Shown here: piece after piece, positions 27,652-36,954 of the stretch | Position numbering within the stretch: position 1 is the first letter of the stretch | Layout of the letters: the number at the start of each line of letters is the position of its first letter | NCBI RefSeq assembly: GCF_008801815.1 | Contig: NZ_VZOX01000013.1 | Reading direction: 5' to 3' (one strand) | From: Edwardsiella anguillarum | GTDB lineage: Bacteria > Pseudomonadota > Gammaproteobacteria > Enterobacterales > Enterobacteriaceae | Length of the DNA: 64,000 bases | Program-made: the position numbers and the translations under genes | Notes under the pieces: model-generated | What the model was told of the DNA's origin: nothing | The model's input: the letters and a program-made list of their open reading frames with translations, nothing else | Databases searched by the model: none

Positions 27652-29532
27652 TCAAGCCCCGATCACGCCGCCATCGTCACGGGTGATCATCATGACGGTG
27701 GAGCGAGGTATGCTGTTGCCACCATTGGGGAAGTGGGATGGAGCGCCGTCTTCGCCGGGATGCTGTACCCCAACAAACATGGTTTTATAATCGGGAGAAA
27801 AGGTTAACCCGGTCATCTCGCAGGCGACGGGGCCGGTCAGGAAGCGTTTGACCTCCCCGCTCATCGGATCGCCGCACAGCATTTGGTTATTGCCCTGTCC
27901 GGCAAAGTCCCCTTGGTTGGAGTAGTTGCCATCAGTTTGGATCCACAGGCGACCCGCTTTATCGAACCCAATGCCGTCAGGGCTGTTAAACATATTTTCG
28001 GCAGAGATATTGTGGCTGCCGGCATAGGGAGTGCCCGGATGCACCGTTGGGTTTCCGGCGAGCAGATAGAGATCCCAGGCGAACAGTTCACTGGTGTGAT
28101 CGCCGTCGGCAGGCATCCAGCGGACTATCTGCCCATAATGGTTGGTGGCACGTGGGTTGGGGCCGCCGACGGGTTGCCCTGCTTTACCGCGGTTTTTGTT
28201 GTTTGTCAGGGTGCAGAATACGTGTTGGTTGTTGGGGTGTATGGCGACCCACTCTGGGCGATCCATGGTTGTCGCACCGACCTGTGTGGCAGCGCGGCGG
28301 GCAAAGATCAGGACTTCACCTTGGTCGTGAAAACCGTTTTCCGGGGTCAGGCCATTCTGGCCGAAGGTGAGTGCAATCCAGCGGCCGGTGCCTTTGAGTT
28401 CGTTTTCATCCATGTCGAATTGGGCGACATATAACGTGCCATTGTCCAGCAGGCTGCGGTTGGCGGCGTCGTTGCCCGGTTGGTAGCGCTCGTGTGATAC
28501 AAATCTGTATAGGTGCTCGCCGCGTTCGTCATCGCCAAGGTATATCACGACACGGCCGTCTTTATTGAGGGTTAGCGCAGCGTTTTCATGTTTAAAGCGG
28601 CCCAGAGCGGTGCGCTTTTGCGGCACTGATTGCGGATTGTGAGGATCGATTTCCACAACCCAGCCAAAGCGATTGGGCTCCTGCGGGTTTTGGGTAACAT
28701 CAAAGCGAGCATCATGTTGATGCCACAGATAAATGCTGGGGACGGCGGCGATTCCGTAGCGGGTATGGTCGGCGGTAACATTACCCTGCCTATCGGAACC
28801 GAAGAAGTCATTGAAGTTTTCTTCGCACGTCAGGTAGGTCCCCCACGGGGTTTGACCGTTGGCGCAGTTATTACATGTTCCTAGCACATAAAGCCCGGTG
28901 GGGTCATCCTGAGTTTTAAGTAAATCGTGCCCCGCCGCCGGGCCGGTCATGATAATTTTGGTATATGCCGTGATACGGCGATTACGCAAACCCTCACGAT
29001 CTATGGCCCACTGGCCGTTTTTGCGTACGATTTCAACCGTGGTTACCCCAACCGCCGCCTGGGCCTTGCGCACATCTTCTGCGCTCATCGCTTTACCCTG
29101 ATGTTCGAAGAGATATTCGTAGTTGGTGTATTCATTATTAATGGCCAGAACGGCGCGATCATCGCCGATGGGGAAGAAACTCATCCCATCGGTATTGTCA
29201 CCAAACTGGCGCTCTTGTGCTGTGGCATCCTGAGCTCCCGGCTGAGAGAACTCCGGTGCATCCGCAAAAATAGGATCGCCCCATGAGATCAGCGGCGTGG
29301 CGCGGTAGCCGGGCGGGACAATGATGCTGTCTGCGACAGAGGCGGTAATGGAAGTAAAGTTCAAGAGAGAGGATTGCGTAAGCGCCGCAACGGCGTTAGC
29401 GACAGGGTTTAGGGCTAAAAAAGCACCGGCGCTGGCGGCGGCGCTGCTCGCCAAAAAATGGCGGCGTGAAAGCCGGGCGGTAATCATTTCACTAAATTGA
29501 GAGTCTTGCTGGTCATCTTTACACATTGACAT
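27652..29532 (-). CDS. phoX: PhoX-family alkaline phosphatase, Tat-exported
   Basis: 626 aa. The N-terminus has a twin-arginine motif (RLSRRHFLASSAAASAGAFL). PhoX hallmarks follow: PPGYRATPLISWGDPI, NNEYTNYEYLF, CNNCANGQTPWGTYLTCEEN, RFGWVVEIDPH, YLGDDERGEHLYRFVS and NSPDGIGFDKAGRLWIQTDG. These supply acidic and Cys ligands of the Ca/Fe centre. PhoX hydrolyses phosphomonoesters in the periplasm. It lies inside the prophage boundaries, between the left repeat and the truncated structural genes, on the strand of the late genes but with its own terminator, so it is cargo. No full Pho box was found upstream. Confidence 0.9.
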   Translation of the reverse strand: MSMCKDDQQDSQFSEMITARLSRRHFLASSAAASAGAFLALNPVANAVAALTQSSLLNFTSITASVADSIIVPPGYRATPLISWGDPIFADAPEFSQPGAQDATAQERQFGDNTDGMSFFPIGDDRAVLAINNEYTNYEYLFEHQGKAMSAEDVRKAQAAVGVTTVEIVRKNGQWAIDREGLRNRRITAYTKIIMTGPAAGHDLLKTQDDPTGLYVLGTCNNCANGQTPWGTYLTCEENFNDFFGSDRQGNVTADHTRYGIAAVPSIYLWHQHDARFDVTQNPQEPNRFGWVVEIDPHNPQSVPQKRTALGRFKHENAALTLNKDGRVVIYLGDDERGEHLYRFVSHERYQPGNDAANRSLLDNGTLYVAQFDMDENELKGTGRWIALTFGQNGLTPENGFHDQGEVLIFARRAATQVGATTMDRPEWVAIHPNNQHVFCTLTNNKNRGKAGQPVGGPNPRATNHYGQIVRWMPADGDHTSELFAWDLYLLAGNPTVHPGTPYAGSHNISAENMFNSPDGIGFDKAGRLWIQTDGNYSNQGDFAGQGNNQMLCGDPMSGEVKRFLTGPVACEMTGLTFSPDYKTMFVGVQHPGEDGAPSHFPNGGNSIPRSTVMMITRDDGGVIGA

Positions 29533-29897
29533 GCTCCTTTACTGTTTTCATCGCCTTCCTGCGCAACTGCCAGGGAATATAAATGTTACGCAAGGATAGC
29601 CTGTTCAGATGACAGTAAAATGAATTTTATATTGCTATACATTCATCCTATCTATTGATTCACTAATAACTAATAAGATCAGAAGAATAAACCCAACTAA
29701 TTATGCTAAGCTAATCTGTATATTTGCTCTTTTCCACAGCGGTTTTTATTAATTTAATAGATATACAGCGTTGTTGAATAAATCGAACTTTTACTGAATA
29801 TGACGTGGAAAGACCAGCCGACTTCCGCTAACCGTATCGCACTTCTCAGCTTTGGCGCCGATATAGACCACTGCAACTTGCTCAGACATGTTCACGC
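29533..29897. other. Non-coding junction with a possible IS5-family end
   Basis: AT-rich phoX upstream region. GCGTTGTTGAATAAATCGAA (29769-29788) resembles the terminal inverted repeat of IS5/IS903-type elements (GGC.TTGTTGAATAAATC). No matching second end or transposase is present, so at most this is a scar; it sits at the point where the phage structural region is cut. Confidence 0.35.
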
Positions 29898-30266
29898 CTA
29901 AAAGAGAAAGGCCCCGCAGGGCCCGTTGACGTAATAGCCGATCACGCTATAGCGCACCAGCACACTCAGCCTTCCGCTCACCGCCCCGCTCGCGACATTC
30001 AACACCAGCGACCCACCCTGCTCACGTATGGTCAATGGCGCCACGGGATAAACGCCCGATACCCTCTCCGTTAGGGGCAGACTCAATAGCTCAATATCGA
30101 GTAAGGAGGGAGACTGGATAGCGAACGTCAGCGTTTTCTCTGCGCTGAGTTCGCTGCCGCAGATCTGCAGCGCATTAATACGCATACCCGGCGGGAGCTC
30201 AAACAGTCGGATCTGGTCGTCTTTCACCAGATTATCCAACGTCACCGCACTCTCGGAAATCCGCAC
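29898..30266 (-). CDS. Small phage-derived protein at a deletion junction
   Basis: 122 aa from a GTG start at 30266, overlapping the end of the scaffold-like ORF in another frame. Sequence such as KDDQIRLFELPPGMRINALQ and VLVRYSVIGYYVNGP looks like a beta-rich virion protein C-terminus. I think it is the tail end of a structural gene left after deletion of the coat region, rather than a complete gene. No known family recognised. Confidence 0.4.
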   Translation of the reverse strand: MRISESAVTLDNLVKDDQIRLFELPPGMRINALQICGSELSAEKTLTFAIQSPSLLDIELLSLPLTERVSGVYPVAPLTIREQGGSLVLNVASGAVSGRLSVLVRYSVIGYYVNGPCGAFLF

Positions 30267-30723
30267 GGACCTTATCCAACTGCTCGGTGCTGATCTGCGT
30301 CTCTTCCGGGAGGGTGACCGGCTGCATCCCTGCCCGGCTCACCTGCTGCTGCAACAAGGCCAGAGTACGCCTCAGCGCCGCGTTCTCCTCGGCAGCGGAC
30401 TGCGCCGACTGTGCGCTGCGGCGCGCCTGCTCCCTGGCAGCCTGCAGTACATCGTAGGGAATATGGTGTACGCCATCCTTACCCAGTACCACTTTAGCGG
30501 CGGGATCGGTGACCGCAGCGTCCTGCGGCTCTTCTCCAGCTGGCGATGCCAATGCAGCCTCAGGCGGCACATCCCCTGCGGACGCTGGCGTGTCCGGTGC
30601 GATCGCCGGTTCCGGATCGCCCTCGCCCGCGGACACGTCCTCCTCATTGCTACCGGCCTGCGCCAGCAGTGCCTCCAGCTCGTCCGGTGTCTTCCCGGCG
30701 ATATCTGCATCATCGATGTCCAT
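30232..30723 (-). CDS. Truncated phage scaffold-like protein
   Basis: 163 aa from ATG 30723 with a GGAGAG site upstream. The N-terminal half is acidic and Ala/Pro/Glu-rich (MDIDDADIAGKTPDELEALL), then KVVLGKDGVHHIPYDVLQAA and a coiled coil (RRSAQSAQSAAEENAALRRT). This layout and the position next to the portal gene fit podovirus-type scaffolding or capsid assembly proteins. It stops shortly after EQLDKVRADF, where the frame breaks into another ORF, so the C-terminal part that binds coat protein is probably missing. Confidence 0.55.
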   Translation of the reverse strand: MDIDDADIAGKTPDELEALLAQAGSNEEDVSAGEGDPEPAIAPDTPASAGDVPPEAALASPAGEEPQDAAVTDPAAKVVLGKDGVHHIPYDVLQAAREQARRSAQSAQSAAEENAALRRTLALLQQQVSRAGMQPVTLPEETQISTEQLDKVRADFRECGDVG

Positions 30724-30885
30724 ATTGCTCTCCTGCCTGTCTATTTGTCGGATAGATCCGAAACAGAAAAAGGCGTGTCGCTGCCCATGCGAAAAAGGGC
30801 TCTGCGATAACAGAGCCCTTTGCGACGTGTGCAACTCATTATTTTGAAAGGTGATGCTTAAAATGATGGTTTATCAGCAGGGCAC

Positions 30886-30925
30886 TTGACATCCTCCCCG
30901 CCCTAAAGGACGGGGTTTTACGGCG
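30886..30925 (+). repeat. IS200/IS605-like end hairpin
   Basis: CTTGACATCCTCCCCGCCCT AAAGGACGGGG: the hairpin CCCCGCCC / GGACGGGG with this preceding motif is commonly seen at ends of IS200/IS605-family elements. No tnpA or tnpB is present. It lies just upstream of the toxin-antitoxin operon, so the operon may have entered next to such an element. Confidence 0.5.
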
Positions 30926-30951
30926 CACTGAATAAAAAGCATGCTTAAAGG

Positions 30952-30965
30952 CACCTTTAAAGGTG
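30952..30965. promoter_or_regulatory. Palindromic operator of the toxin-antitoxin operon
   Basis: CACCTTTAAAGGTG, a perfect 14-bp palindrome 46 bases before the antitoxin ATG. Phd/YefM antitoxins repress their own operon by binding such sites; this is the natural candidate. Confidence 0.55.
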
Positions 30966-31010
30966 TCTATAAAAACGCTATAGTGTATCTATCTGACAAG
31001 GAGAAGACAT

Positions 31011-31262
31011 ATGGCATACCAAATTCTCACGACCACCGCCGCCAGCATTACCGACCTGAAACGCAATCCAATGGGTACCATTGCTGAAGGTGACGGCAAT
31101 GCCGTAGCAATCTTAAACCGCAATGAGCCGGCCTTTTACTGCGTTCCACCGGAACTCTACGCTTACTATCTGGAGCTGGCTGAAGATGCGGCACTTAATC
31201 GTATCGCCGATGAGCGTCTGGAGGACGCTGAGTTTGTCAGCGTAAATATCGATGACCTATAA
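31011..31262 (+). CDS. Phd/YefM-family antitoxin (StbD-like)
   Basis: 83 aa. The N-terminal DNA-binding fold has TTTAASITDLKRNPMGTIAE followed by AVAILNRNEPAFYCVPPELY, typical of the StbD/YafN branch. It neutralises the RelE-like toxin encoded by the next gene and represses the operon. The stop overlaps the toxin start by 11 bases, so synthesis is coupled. A good AAGGAG site precedes the ATG. The operon is on the opposite strand to the phage late genes and sits between portal and scaffold, so it is an insertion. Confidence 0.9.
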   Translation: MAYQILTTTAASITDLKRNPMGTIAEGDGNAVAILNRNEPAFYCVPPELYAYYLELAEDAALNRIADERLEDAEFVSVNIDDL

Positions 31263-31533
31263 ACTGAGCTTTGAAAAGCGAGCCCTGAAAGAGTGGAAAA
31301 AACTGGCGCCGCCGATTCAAAGCCAGTTGAAAAAGAAACTGATCGAACGCCTGGAAAACCCACATGTTCCAGCAGCACGCTTAAGTGGGCGCGCTAACCG
31401 TTATAAAATAAAATTACGCTCTTCCGGTTACCGGTTAGTTTATGAAGTCAACGATAGCGAAATTATCCTGCTGGTGATCGCGATCGGTAAACGGGCCGAT
31501 AACGAGGTGTACCAAGCGGCAGACAGTCGTTAG
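31252..31533 (+). CDS. RelE/StbE-family toxin
   Basis: 93 aa. The pattern YKLSFEKRALKEWKKLAPPI, RLSGRANRYKIKLRSSGYRL and VYEVNDSEIILLVIAIGKR is that of RelE-fold mRNA interferases which cut mRNA on the ribosome. The catalytic-region basic residues (Arg in SSGYRL, Lys and Arg in GKRADNEVY) are kept. Paired with the antitoxin upstream. Confidence 0.9.
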   Translation: MTYKLSFEKRALKEWKKLAPPIQSQLKKKLIERLENPHVPAARLSGRANRYKIKLRSSGYRLVYEVNDSEIILLVIAIGKRADNEVYQAADSR

Positions 31534-31604
31534 CCACCCAAAAACAAAAAAAACGCAAAAAGTGCGAGGCGGGTCATCGTTCGCAAATTAGCTCACTTTT
31601 TACC

Positions 31605-33706
31605 CTAATGCAATGGCAGCGCGGCAATCTGCTGCTCAATAAGGGTTAACAACTGCTGACGGGCCACCTGAGCATCCTGCTGCATTCCCTGCAAAATCTG
31701 CCCTGTTTCCGCCTGTGTTTTCATATCATGGAAGCGCTGCCCCTCGGCCTGTGCCTGCTCACGCTGCGCCGACGCCGCCGCACGCTGGGCTTCGGCCTCC
31801 AGTTTACCCACCTTGGCCTCCAGTTCGCGCATCGCCAGCGCCAGCTGTTGCTGCTCCACCTGCTGCTGCTGGGCGGCCGCCACCTGCTCCTCCGGCGTCA
31901 TCTCATCGGCTGACTTGGCCATGCCCACCGCCTGACGGATCCGCTCGACAAACTCGCTCTTATTGGGAATATCCAGCAGCGAAATCCACAGATCCAGCAC
32001 CGCCGCCTGCACCTGCGGCGGCAGACCAGCCACCACCTGCCCCAGCCGCTCCGCCAGCTGAGAACGGTAGGCTGGCGTCTGCTGGATCGGCGCCAGCGCA
32101 ATATGGGCGCGCAGACGGGCAATATCATTACCCATACCGTCGCGCCCCTCAACATTGATCGCCACGCTTTTCCGCCGGCGCGCATCGTCACGGTTCACGA
32201 CAATGGTGTGGTTACGCACCTGTGCCAAATCCTCCAACAGATAGCCCAACAGCAGCTGCCCGACCTGCTGGCAGGCGAACTGATAGTTGTCATTCAGCTC
32301 GGCCAGGGTGGTCGCCCCCTGCTCGACCAGATTACTGATGGCCACGCCGGAGGTGGCGTTAGAGTTCTGCCCCAGAAAGGCGGAATAGACCCCCATGCCA
32401 TCCTGGATCAGCTTCATGGAGTCCTGCATGACCTGAAACTGCTGCTGCGCCACCTGAAAGTCCTGCTGCACCTCCAGCGACTGGGCGATGGTGGTCTTAT
32501 TGCGGCGATCGGGGTTCAGAATAATCAGTCCATCCGGCCGCGCCACCTCCTCCTGCACCTGCTGCCGACTCATATTCACCGCATCATCATCCATGATGAC
32601 CCGCTTGGCGGTCAGTAAAAACGTCAGCTTAATCCGCCGGAAATTCACCTCGTCCTGCGCCGGTATCGCCCGGCTGACCAGACCATAGGGCGCCCCGTTG
32701 CGATCTTTGCGATAGCCCCAGAACGGGATCAGCGGAAACATCCCCTGCGGCGCCGTGCAGGGCCTATCCACCAACTGGTGCGGCCCCACAAACCAGGCCT
32801 CGCGGATACGGCTGCTGCGCGCCATCTGTACCTGCACTCTCCCCATCGCCAGTGCCGCGGCGTGCAGCGGGTTTTCAGCCTGATACTCAAGGGCGCGTCC
32901 GTTGGCCAACGTCATCACCGGCAACGTCACCCAGCTACGATAGTAAACCACCTGCAGCAGCACCCGCTGCCGATCGCTGCTCAACCACTCCAGCTCCCTG
33001 CGGCTGTACTGCTGATACTCCTCATAGGCCGCGACCAGATCGACATCCAGCCCCTCGGCCAGCCCGGTATCGATAAAACCGCGCCAATCCATACGGGCGC
33101 TGCCTTGGCGGGGAACGTGGCCAGCGCCTCGTCCAAATCCATCCAGCGGCGACGCAGCAGCCAGCGGCAGTCGCTCAGATCCGGCTCCCGGCTGTGCCAG
33201 TCCCAATACACCTCGTTGCAGTGTACCGTACCCGCCCTATAGCGCGGCCCAAAGATATTGTCGCTGCGCCGCACCTCCACCCATTCCAGCCCGGCTTTTA
33301 ACATACCGGCATAGGCATCGCTGCGCGCCTTGCCCAGATTGGCCAGGCGACAGGCATCGGCGAACTCGGCATTCACCGCCTCGGCCAATGCCTCAAACTC
33401 CGGCTGCGGATCATCGGCTACCACCATCAGCTCGGTGCGGGTTTTGGCCTCCATGCCCAGCACGCCGTCTACCGTCGGCGCGATCAGGTTATGCATGGTC
33501 AACGGCTGACTGCGCTCCAGCAGCGTGGCAATCAGCTCCGGCGGCAGCTGCTCGCCGTCATAGTAGGCACAGGCCTTATTGGCCGCCGAACGCCAATCCG
33601 GCTGATGATGAATATCGGCCGTGATAGACAGCAGCTGAGCCAAGGTGAACTGGCCCTGACGATCGGGTGCCGTCGAAATATCCGGGGAAGAAAAGGGATC
33701 GGTCAT
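31605..33706 (-). pseudogene. Phage portal protein, frameshifted
   Basis: The N-terminal part (33706 to about 33105) starts MTDPFSSPDIS and has YYDGEQLPPELIATLLERSQ and MHNLIAPTVDGVLGMEAKTR, typical of podovirus portal proteins. After LDEALATFPAKAA the frame shifts near 33105; the rest (DWRGFIDTGLAEGLDVDLVA to the Gln-rich coiled C-terminus RQQLLTLIEQQIAALPLH) is in the next frame. The full protein would be about 700 aa. It would form the dodecameric DNA gate of the capsid; the shift prevents this unless corrected. Confidence 0.85.
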
Positions 33707-35379
33707 CGGGTCATCCAGTGGGCTGGCTGATGTTTAATGGGCTCCGGCTGTCTGCGCGCCGGCATCCGGACGCGCATCTCCTGGGCCAAGGCATAGCTCA
33801 TGACCTGATCGTCATAACAGCCCGCCTGGGCGCCCATCGCACCATTTTTGTCATAAACGTAGGTATTCATCTCGCTCACGCTGCCAATCCAGCGTAGTCC
33901 GTCCGCCGCCTCCCGCAGCAGGGTTTTCAGCCCCTCGATCAGGATAGGCTTGCTCTGGCGCGTGGTCAGCCACCCCAGCCGGCGGGTTTCATCATCGGTA
34001 TCCTGGTTGAGGAATTGCTCGTTATACAGATAGCGCGGCGGATACAGCGCCCGCAGCTTCTGTAATACCGCATGGCCATGGTTATTACGCTCTACGCCGA
34101 TATAGGCCATGCCGTACAGGCGGCCGACGTTATCCAACAGCATGGCAAACAGCTCGGCATCCAAATACCCCACCCAGTGCGCCACCTGCTCTCCGCTGCT
34201 CTGTTTCACCACATCCAGACTGCTGCGATCGCGCCGCTCCAGCCCCTCCGCCACATCGGCGCCAATGGCATACACCTCATCGGGATCGGGCAGCTCCCAG
34301 ATCAGCAGATAATTGAGCAGCTGACGCTGCAGCACATCGCTGGCGCCCTGTCGCAACGCCTGCATCTTATTTTTACGCCCGGTCACCGGATCGATGTCGT
34401 AAACCAACGCGGGCGGCGCACAGCGCCCCTCTGCCTGCAGCATGGATGCCGAGGAAAAGACCCGGCGCCCGGAGGTCAGGAACGCCTCGCGCGGCGTAGA
34501 GGGAAACTCCTGCTTCATCTCCTGCTGCTGCTCAGCCTCTTTGCGCACGTACCACCATTTTTGCCGATCGCTTAAGCTGATCCGCATCGCCTGCTCAACG
34601 TCGGCAAAATAGTCCTGGTGATGACGGCTCAGCCGCAGCCCGCCCGGCGGCACCGCCACCGCATACTTGGGATCCTGCCACCAGGCATAGAAATGAAACT
34701 TATAGTCCTGCGACGAGAGCGGCAAACGGCTTTGCGCCATCTCCTGCGCCCGCAGGCTCATATCATAAAAATCGCCGCCTACCCCCTCCGCCGTGGACTC
34801 GATAAACACAATGCTGCCCTCGGCCACCGCGTTCAGCGACCCAGTACGCACCTCTTTCGCCTTCGCCGGATATTTGGCGCAAATTTTTCCATGCTCAGAA
34901 ATATGCAACCGCTGTACCGTGCCCGAACGGAAAGAGGTGGCCACCATGATATTGGAGCCGTGCGCGAATTCGATGTAGCCCCCAGAGGCCCCGCCGTGAC
35001 GCTTTACCGCATGAAAACAGCCCGCCAGCCACCCAGGCAGATGATCGAAAGGTACCTCGATTTTGGTACGGAAAATCTCTGCCGCCGCCTGCTTATCCTG
35101 CGCGACGATGCCGCACTTTACATTTTTGCTGAACAGCGCCTGATCCAGCAGGTACAGATCGATGGCGGTGGAAAATCCCAGCTGATGGGCTTTCAGGATC
35201 AGGTTTTTTTCGTGCATTTCCCGGAATAACTGGCGTTGAGCCGGCCGCATGCGAAACGGCACCAGTACCCCTTGCTCATTGACGACGTGATACAGGTTAT
35301 CCAACCGCCACCAAGGATCGCTCAGATAGCCGTGGACCAACGCCTGCTGCTCCCGTTCACTCATCGCCGGACTCGGCAT
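33703..35379 (-). CDS. Phage terminase large subunit
   Basis: 558 aa, start 35379 with GGAGGG 7 bases upstream. The ATPase part has a P-loop-like stretch LILKAHQLGFSTAIDLYLLD and Walker B region GSIVFIESTAEGVGGDFYDM. The C-terminal nuclease domain has YAIGADVAEGLERRDRSSLD and EQFLNQDTDDETRRLGW, and near the C-terminus AQAGCYDDQVMSYALA. It packages DNA into the head. The ORF overlaps both its neighbours by a few bases. Confidence 0.9.
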   Translation of the reverse strand: MPSPAMSEREQQALVHGYLSDPWWRLDNLYHVVNEQGVLVPFRMRPAQRQLFREMHEKNLILKAHQLGFSTAIDLYLLDQALFSKNVKCGIVAQDKQAAAEIFRTKIEVPFDHLPGWLAGCFHAVKRHGGASGGYIEFAHGSNIMVATSFRSGTVQRLHISEHGKICAKYPAKAKEVRTGSLNAVAEGSIVFIESTAEGVGGDFYDMSLRAQEMAQSRLPLSSQDYKFHFYAWWQDPKYAVAVPPGGLRLSRHHQDYFADVEQAMRISLSDRQKWWYVRKEAEQQQEMKQEFPSTPREAFLTSGRRVFSSASMLQAEGRCAPPALVYDIDPVTGRKNKMQALRQGASDVLQRQLLNYLLIWELPDPDEVYAIGADVAEGLERRDRSSLDVVKQSSGEQVAHWVGYLDAELFAMLLDNVGRLYGMAYIGVERNNHGHAVLQKLRALYPPRYLYNEQFLNQDTDDETRRLGWLTTRQSKPILIEGLKTLLREAADGLRWIGSVSEMNTYVYDKNGAMGAQAGCYDDQVMSYALAQEMRVRMPARRQPEPIKHQPAHWMTR

Positions 35380-36132
35380 TCAGTCGCCCTCCCCGCTGGC
35401 TCACCTGGATCCGCTCAATCACCTCCCGCAGTGGCGTATCGGCATCGCTGCTCTCCGCCGTCAGTCGTTGCGTCTCCGCCCAACGCTTAGCGGTCGTCGC
35501 CTCGTTCAAGGCATTTACCCGTAAGGTTCGCTCCAACGATTCGATGCGCGCCGTATTACGTAAAATACCGCGCTCTGCCGCCCCGATATTGTCGCGCAAG
35601 TTCTGGCTCAGCTCCGGCTCAGCCTGCTCTAACTGCGTCATCCAGCGTCCGATATTCGTCGCCGCCGTCAAATTGGCCGCCCGCAACAGCAATAATTCGT
35701 CGTTCAGTTGCAGCAACTGCGCATCCTGCATAATGTCATCAGGCCACAGCATGCGGCGAGCATAGGCTCCATGAGTCACCGCCGCCGTATTGTGCGGCAG
35801 AAAAGGACGGATGGGCGGCGCGTGACGTGAGCCGCGAATTGGTTTTTCTCCGGAAGAAATCGCAGGATGCACACCTGCGTACCGCGTCACAGCACCCTGT
35901 CTAGGCTCACTTTTTATCGGTACGCATTTTTTTCTCTGTTTTTTCTGCGTACCTTTTTTGCCTCCCTGCGTACCTTTTTGCGTACTGTTTTTTTACCGCG
36001 TACCCAACCATGTTTTTTGGCCATTTTTCGAATGGCGCCTTCGGATACGAAGTACTGAGCCCCGATAGCCCGCAGGGAGAGCTCACCGTCCTGGAACGCC
36101 ACTGCAATCGCCGCCCAGTCCGGTTTTGTCAT
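35357..36132 (-). pseudogene. Phage terminase small subunit, split by a shift at an A7 run
   Basis: The first ORF (36132-35914) begins MTKPDWAAIAVAFQDGELSL with a helix-turn-helix (RAIGAQYFVSEGAIRKMAKK) and a Lys/Arg-rich tail. It stops soon after GAAAAAAAT. Moving back one base in this A7 run (plus-strand T7 at 35929-35935) leads through KCVPIKSEPRQGAVTRYAGV into the second ORF, whose helical part (HGAYARRMLWPDDIMQDAQL...) is the usual C-terminal half. This could be a slippage-made protein or simply an indel mutation. The small subunit recognises phage DNA for packaging. Confidence 0.65.
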
Positions 36133-36207
36133 GATGGTTATCCTAGCGATGACCGCACGGTCAGCATTTTTTTAGCACAGCCACAAAATACGCGTAAAAC
36201 ACAGCCC

Positions 36208-36750
36208 TCACTGCGCCCGCGACTGCGTCACGGCATCATAGAGCCGCTCACAGGCCAGGCCGGCGGCTCGGGCCCGGTCAGCATAGGCTGCCAACGCTGC
36301 ATTGCGTTGGAGAGATTCGCCGAGCACGTCGGCAAACAGAAATCCGGTAGCGGCGCTTGCCGAGCTGGCTCCACCAACGGTGGAAACTCGGCAGGGGGAA
36401 CGGTCTGCCAACTGCTGCCGCAATTGAGAAAGCGTACGCCGCAGGCGCTCAACATCAGCGGTAGAGCGAGCAGCATCGGCTTTAATCTGTTCCAGTTGTT
36501 GATCCGCATTCTGTTTCACCTTAATCATGGCCTGCCAGCGACGTTGCTCTTCAACCCGCTCGCCCCGCTCCCGGTTTGCCCTGGCGGTCTCCTCATCCCG
36601 GTTGCGCGTCTCCCACTTAAGCTGCCACGCCTGCTCAGCCAGGCGCTTACCGGCGGCATAACCGGCCGCATAGCGCCAGGTCGAGAGGCCCCATAAAGAC
36701 AAAGCCACCAGCGAGATGATCGCCAGTGGCTTCCAGATATTGCTTAACAT
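36208..36750 (-). CDS. Phage inner-membrane spanin (Rz, DUF2514-like)
   Basis: 180 aa. One N-terminal membrane anchor (PLAIISLVALSLWGLSTW) followed by a long periplasmic coiled coil rich in Arg, Glu and Gln (RANRERGERVEEQRRWQAMI). It spans the periplasm with the Rz1 lipoprotein to fuse the membranes at lysis. It lies in the lysis region with holin and endolysin, separated from them by the antirepressor gene. Contains the rz1-like frame inside it. Confidence 0.82.
   Translation of the reverse strand: MLSNIWKPLAIISLVALSLWGLSTWRYAAGYAAGKRLAEQAWQLKWETRNRDEETARANRERGERVEEQRRWQAMIKVKQNADQQLEQIKADAARSTADVERLRRTLSQLRQQLADRSPCRVSTVGGASSASAATGFLFADVLGESLQRNAALAAYADRARAAGLACERLYDAVTQSRAQ
36228..36476 (-). 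CDS. Outer-membrane spanin lipoprotein (Rz1-like), nested in Rz
   Basis: From the ATG at 36476 (or 36509 upstream) the frame reads MLLALPLMLSAC, a lipoprotein signal with lipobox LSAC, followed by a Pro-rich mature part (VPPAEFPPLVEPARQAPLPD). It is wholly inside the Rz gene in another frame, as in lambda Rz/Rz1. The lipobox and nesting make this more than a shadow ORF. Confidence 0.75.
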   Translation of the reverse strand: MLLALPLMLSACGVRFLNCGSSWQTVPPAEFPPLVEPARQAPLPDFCLPTCSANLSNAMQRWQPMLTGPEPPAWPVSGSMMP

Positions 36751-36778
36751 AGGTCACGCCCGGTCCTGTCTTTATACT

Positions 36779-36796
36779 CAGCCAAAAATTTGGCTG
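36779..36796. promoter_or_regulatory. Perfect inverted repeat upstream of Rz
   Basis: CAGCCAAA, two bases, TTTGGCTG. It lies between the antirepressor stop and the Rz start on the minus strand. It may be an operator or a weak terminator; there is no T run. Confidence 0.35.
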
Positions 36797-36954
36797 AATG
36801 CGCTTCAGCTTTTAAATTTCTATCCGCATTAATGTAAGAGACATCATACCAATGAGATGAGCACCTCTTGGTGAAAAAAGCCGTAACCTGACATGCTCCG
36901 ATTCGTTGTTTTTATTGCTAACCGTCACTTTGGAGTGGTATTAAACAAAAGCCG

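Noticed and set aside
29570..29650. Possible Pho box before phoX
   Set aside because: Only one CTGTCAT-like half site (minus strand) is present, without the second 7-mer at the right spacing.
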